DNA from: Candidatus Pacearchaeota archaeon
GTDB taxonomy: Archaea; Nanobdellota; Nanobdellia; Pacearchaeales; GW2011-AR1
DNA length: 6,508 nt
Direction: 5' to 3'
NCBI GenBank assembly: GCA_002688335.1
Contig: NZCQ01000073.1
Location: 1 to 6,508, forward strand
The position numbers were made by a program, and so were the translations under genes. Each line of letters starts with the position of its first letter. The first letter of the stretch is position 1. The notes below the pieces were generated by a model that was given only the letters and a program-made list of their open reading frames with translations, ran no database searches and was not told where the DNA came from. Of the stretch, positions 5,254 to 6,508 are shown piece after piece.

Positions 5254-6508
5254 TTATTTTTGATAATTATCTAAAAAATTAGTAATCCACTCTGAAGATA
5301 TTTCTTTAAACATTTCATCATTCCAGTACACATCATCCACAAATTCTTCTTTTACAATTTTTGTATTTTTAAAATCATCAGAACCATAAAGAGTTTTTAA
5401 AATACTTTGGATTATTTCTAAAAACGTACAATCTCTCATCTCTTTAGTGTGAAAAAACTGTTTTCTTAAAGGAGAATTTACTATTCTAAACAAAATTGCA
5501 GTTAATTTTGATGCTTTGTTTAATTCTGATGCTGTCATGCTCGAAGTTGAAAAAACAAAGTGGGGAGCATTTTTAGAGTAATTGATCCCATATTGATCTA
5601 CAAGTTCTTCTAACTCTGAACCTGGAAGTATTTGTAAACGATGGATATTTAGAACATGGTCCGTATTTTTAAAATAAGGAAGAAAAAACTCAATCCCCTC
5701 AAAATAAGTGTTAAATGTTTCAAAGGGTAGACCTAAAATCAAATCAATCTTTAATACAATATTGTGTTTATTTACCAAATTCATAAAACTATCAAATTTT
5801 TTTAAATTAAAATTAGGCCTACCAATGGCTTTTAAAGTTTCCTTACAAAAGGATTGCAACCCCATACAATTTATTACTGTATAATCTTTAAGCATATCTG
5901 AATAAAATTGTGGCCTATCTCTTGGAACAGTCTCTTTACAATTTGTAATATTTCCACGATATTTTAAAGCGGCAGTGAGAACAATAAATTCTTCATCAAG
6001 ATTATTATAGTTCAATTCCCAATAAATCCAGGGTAAATGAATTCCTTGAATATTTTTTAGTGTAATCAGATAATCAATAATTTTTTTAGAACGACTAAGA
6101 TTTGATGTGAAAACTGCATCAATAATTCTCAAAGCCCAAATCTGCTTATCTACGATAAGATGTTTTAATTCAGCAAATATTTTTTCTAACGAGTAATAAT
6201 AAACGGAAGATAAATTTTTATGATAGACACAATACTTACATTTAAGCCAACAACCACGTTGGGTTTCTAAAAATGCTTGTTTTCGATGATATAAAGAATC
6301 GTCAATAACTTGATTAAGATAAACTGAAGGGATATCATCAAGAGTAAGAGGTTTACAAATATCCTTAGAATAAATGAGACTGCCATCCTGCCAACAAGCA
6401 ATACCATTTGGAAGAGGGATATCCTTTTTAATATCTTTTTCTTTAGTTAGAAGATAAGAGATCAAATGTTTTAATTTTTTCTCTCCTTCTCCAATAACAT
6501 AATAATCA
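5254..6508 (-). CDS. B12-binding-type radical SAM protein (5' partial)
   Basis: The frame stays open to the right edge, giving 417 visible residues. A TTG at 6465 could be mistaken for a start, but codons upstream of it read DYYVIGEGEKKLKH, which resembles the end of the cobalamin-binding domain of B12-dependent radical SAM enzymes. The N-terminal half of that domain therefore probably lies beyond the window. The radical SAM core has TQRGCWLKCKYCVYH with the CX3CX2C cluster motif (C86, C90, C93), IDAVF (the strand-2 acidic position), MGLQSFCKETLKAIGRP (215-231), KIDLILGLPFET (253-264) and LQILPGSEL (292-299). These features are shared by methylthiotransferase-like and B12-type enzymes that act on lipids, peptides or natural products. 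The substrate cannot be read. It is encoded upstream of, and probably cotranscribed with, the aminopeptidase-like gene, 111 bases apart. The protein may end early: the next frame downstream looks like a natural C-terminal extension. Confidence 0.85.
   Translation of the reverse strand, partial: DYYVIGEGEKKLKHLISYLLTKEKDIKKDIPLPNGIACWQDGSLIYSKDICKPLTLDDIPSVYLNQVIDDSLYHRKQAFLETQRGCWLKCKYCVYHKNLSSVYYYSLEKIFAELKHLIVDKQIWALRIIDAVFTSNLSRSKKIIDYLITLKNIQGIHLPWIYWELNYNNLDEEFIVLTAALKYRGNITNCKETVPRDRPQFYSDMLKDYTVINCMGLQSFCKETLKAIGRPNFNLKKFDSFMNLVNKHNIVLKIDLILGLPFETFNTYFEGIEFFLPYFKNTDHVLNIHRLQILPGSELEELVDQYGINYSKNAPHFVFSTSSMTASELNKASKLTAILFRIVNSPLRKQFFHTKEMRDCTFLEIIQSILKTLYGSDDFKNTKIVKEEFVDDVYWNDEMFKEISSEWITNFLDNYQK

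Noticed and set aside
5254..6465. A complete radical SAM gene with a TTG start at 6465
   Set aside because: The frame continues to the window edge with YYVIGEGE, a motif expected at the end of a cobalamin-binding domain, so the TTG is an internal Leu codon.
1..6508. CRISPR arrays, tRNA or rRNA genes, insertion sequences
   Set aside because: No regularly spaced repeats, RNA-gene-like GC-rich segments, transposase motifs or long terminal inverted repeats were seen.

Overview
The window is an AT-rich stretch (about 30% G+C by eye), almost fully coding, with standard stop-codon use (TGA is a real stop, TGG encodes Trp). It looks like part of a surface-glycan gene cluster from a low-GC bacterium. 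The plus-strand genes match the nonulosonic-acid (pseudaminic acid, Pse) branch and the related spore-coat polysaccharide sps module. The sequence alone does not fix the species.

Layout. Positions 1-3801 carry four plus-strand genes that read as one operon. They are a SAM-dependent methyltransferase of the Pse-biosynthesis-associated family (its first few codons lie outside the window), an SpsF/PseF-like cytidylyltransferase that starts one base after it, a pseudaminic acid synthase (PseI type) after a 70-base gap, and an unusual two-domain protein. That last protein joins a PseH/SpsD-like GNAT N-acetyltransferase to a metal-binding TIM barrel of the sugar-phosphate isomerase/epimerase type. 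Positions 3826-6508 carry the opposite arm on the minus strand. A radical SAM enzyme runs off the right edge, where the visible residues look like the tail of a cobalamin-binding domain. It is followed by an M28-like zinc aminopeptidase-domain protein of the DUF2172/DUF4910 family, which is common in polysaccharide loci. The two arms converge at about 3802-3825.

How the genes may work together (inference). The GNAT domain would acetylate the C4 amine of a UDP-linked 4-amino-4,6-dideoxy sugar. PseI would condense the released sugar with phosphoenolpyruvate to a nine-carbon acid, and the cytidylyltransferase would activate it as the CMP-sugar. The methyltransferase could decorate the product or an intermediate. 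No PseB, PseC or PseG is visible. PseB and PseC may lie left of position 1. PseG, the UDP-sugar hydrolase, is absent from the place it often occupies between the cytidylyltransferase and the synthase. The roles of the TIM-barrel domain, radical SAM enzyme and aminopeptidase-like protein are open.

Most notable points: the GNAT-TIM fusion; a 111-base gap (5143-5253) that encodes a Lys-rich reading frame ending in an ATGA overlap with the next gene and that may be a frameshifted tail of the radical SAM protein; a GC-rich hairpin plus T-rich run inside the last codons of pseI; and a three-copy 14-bp tandem repeat spanning both stop codons of the convergent gene pair.
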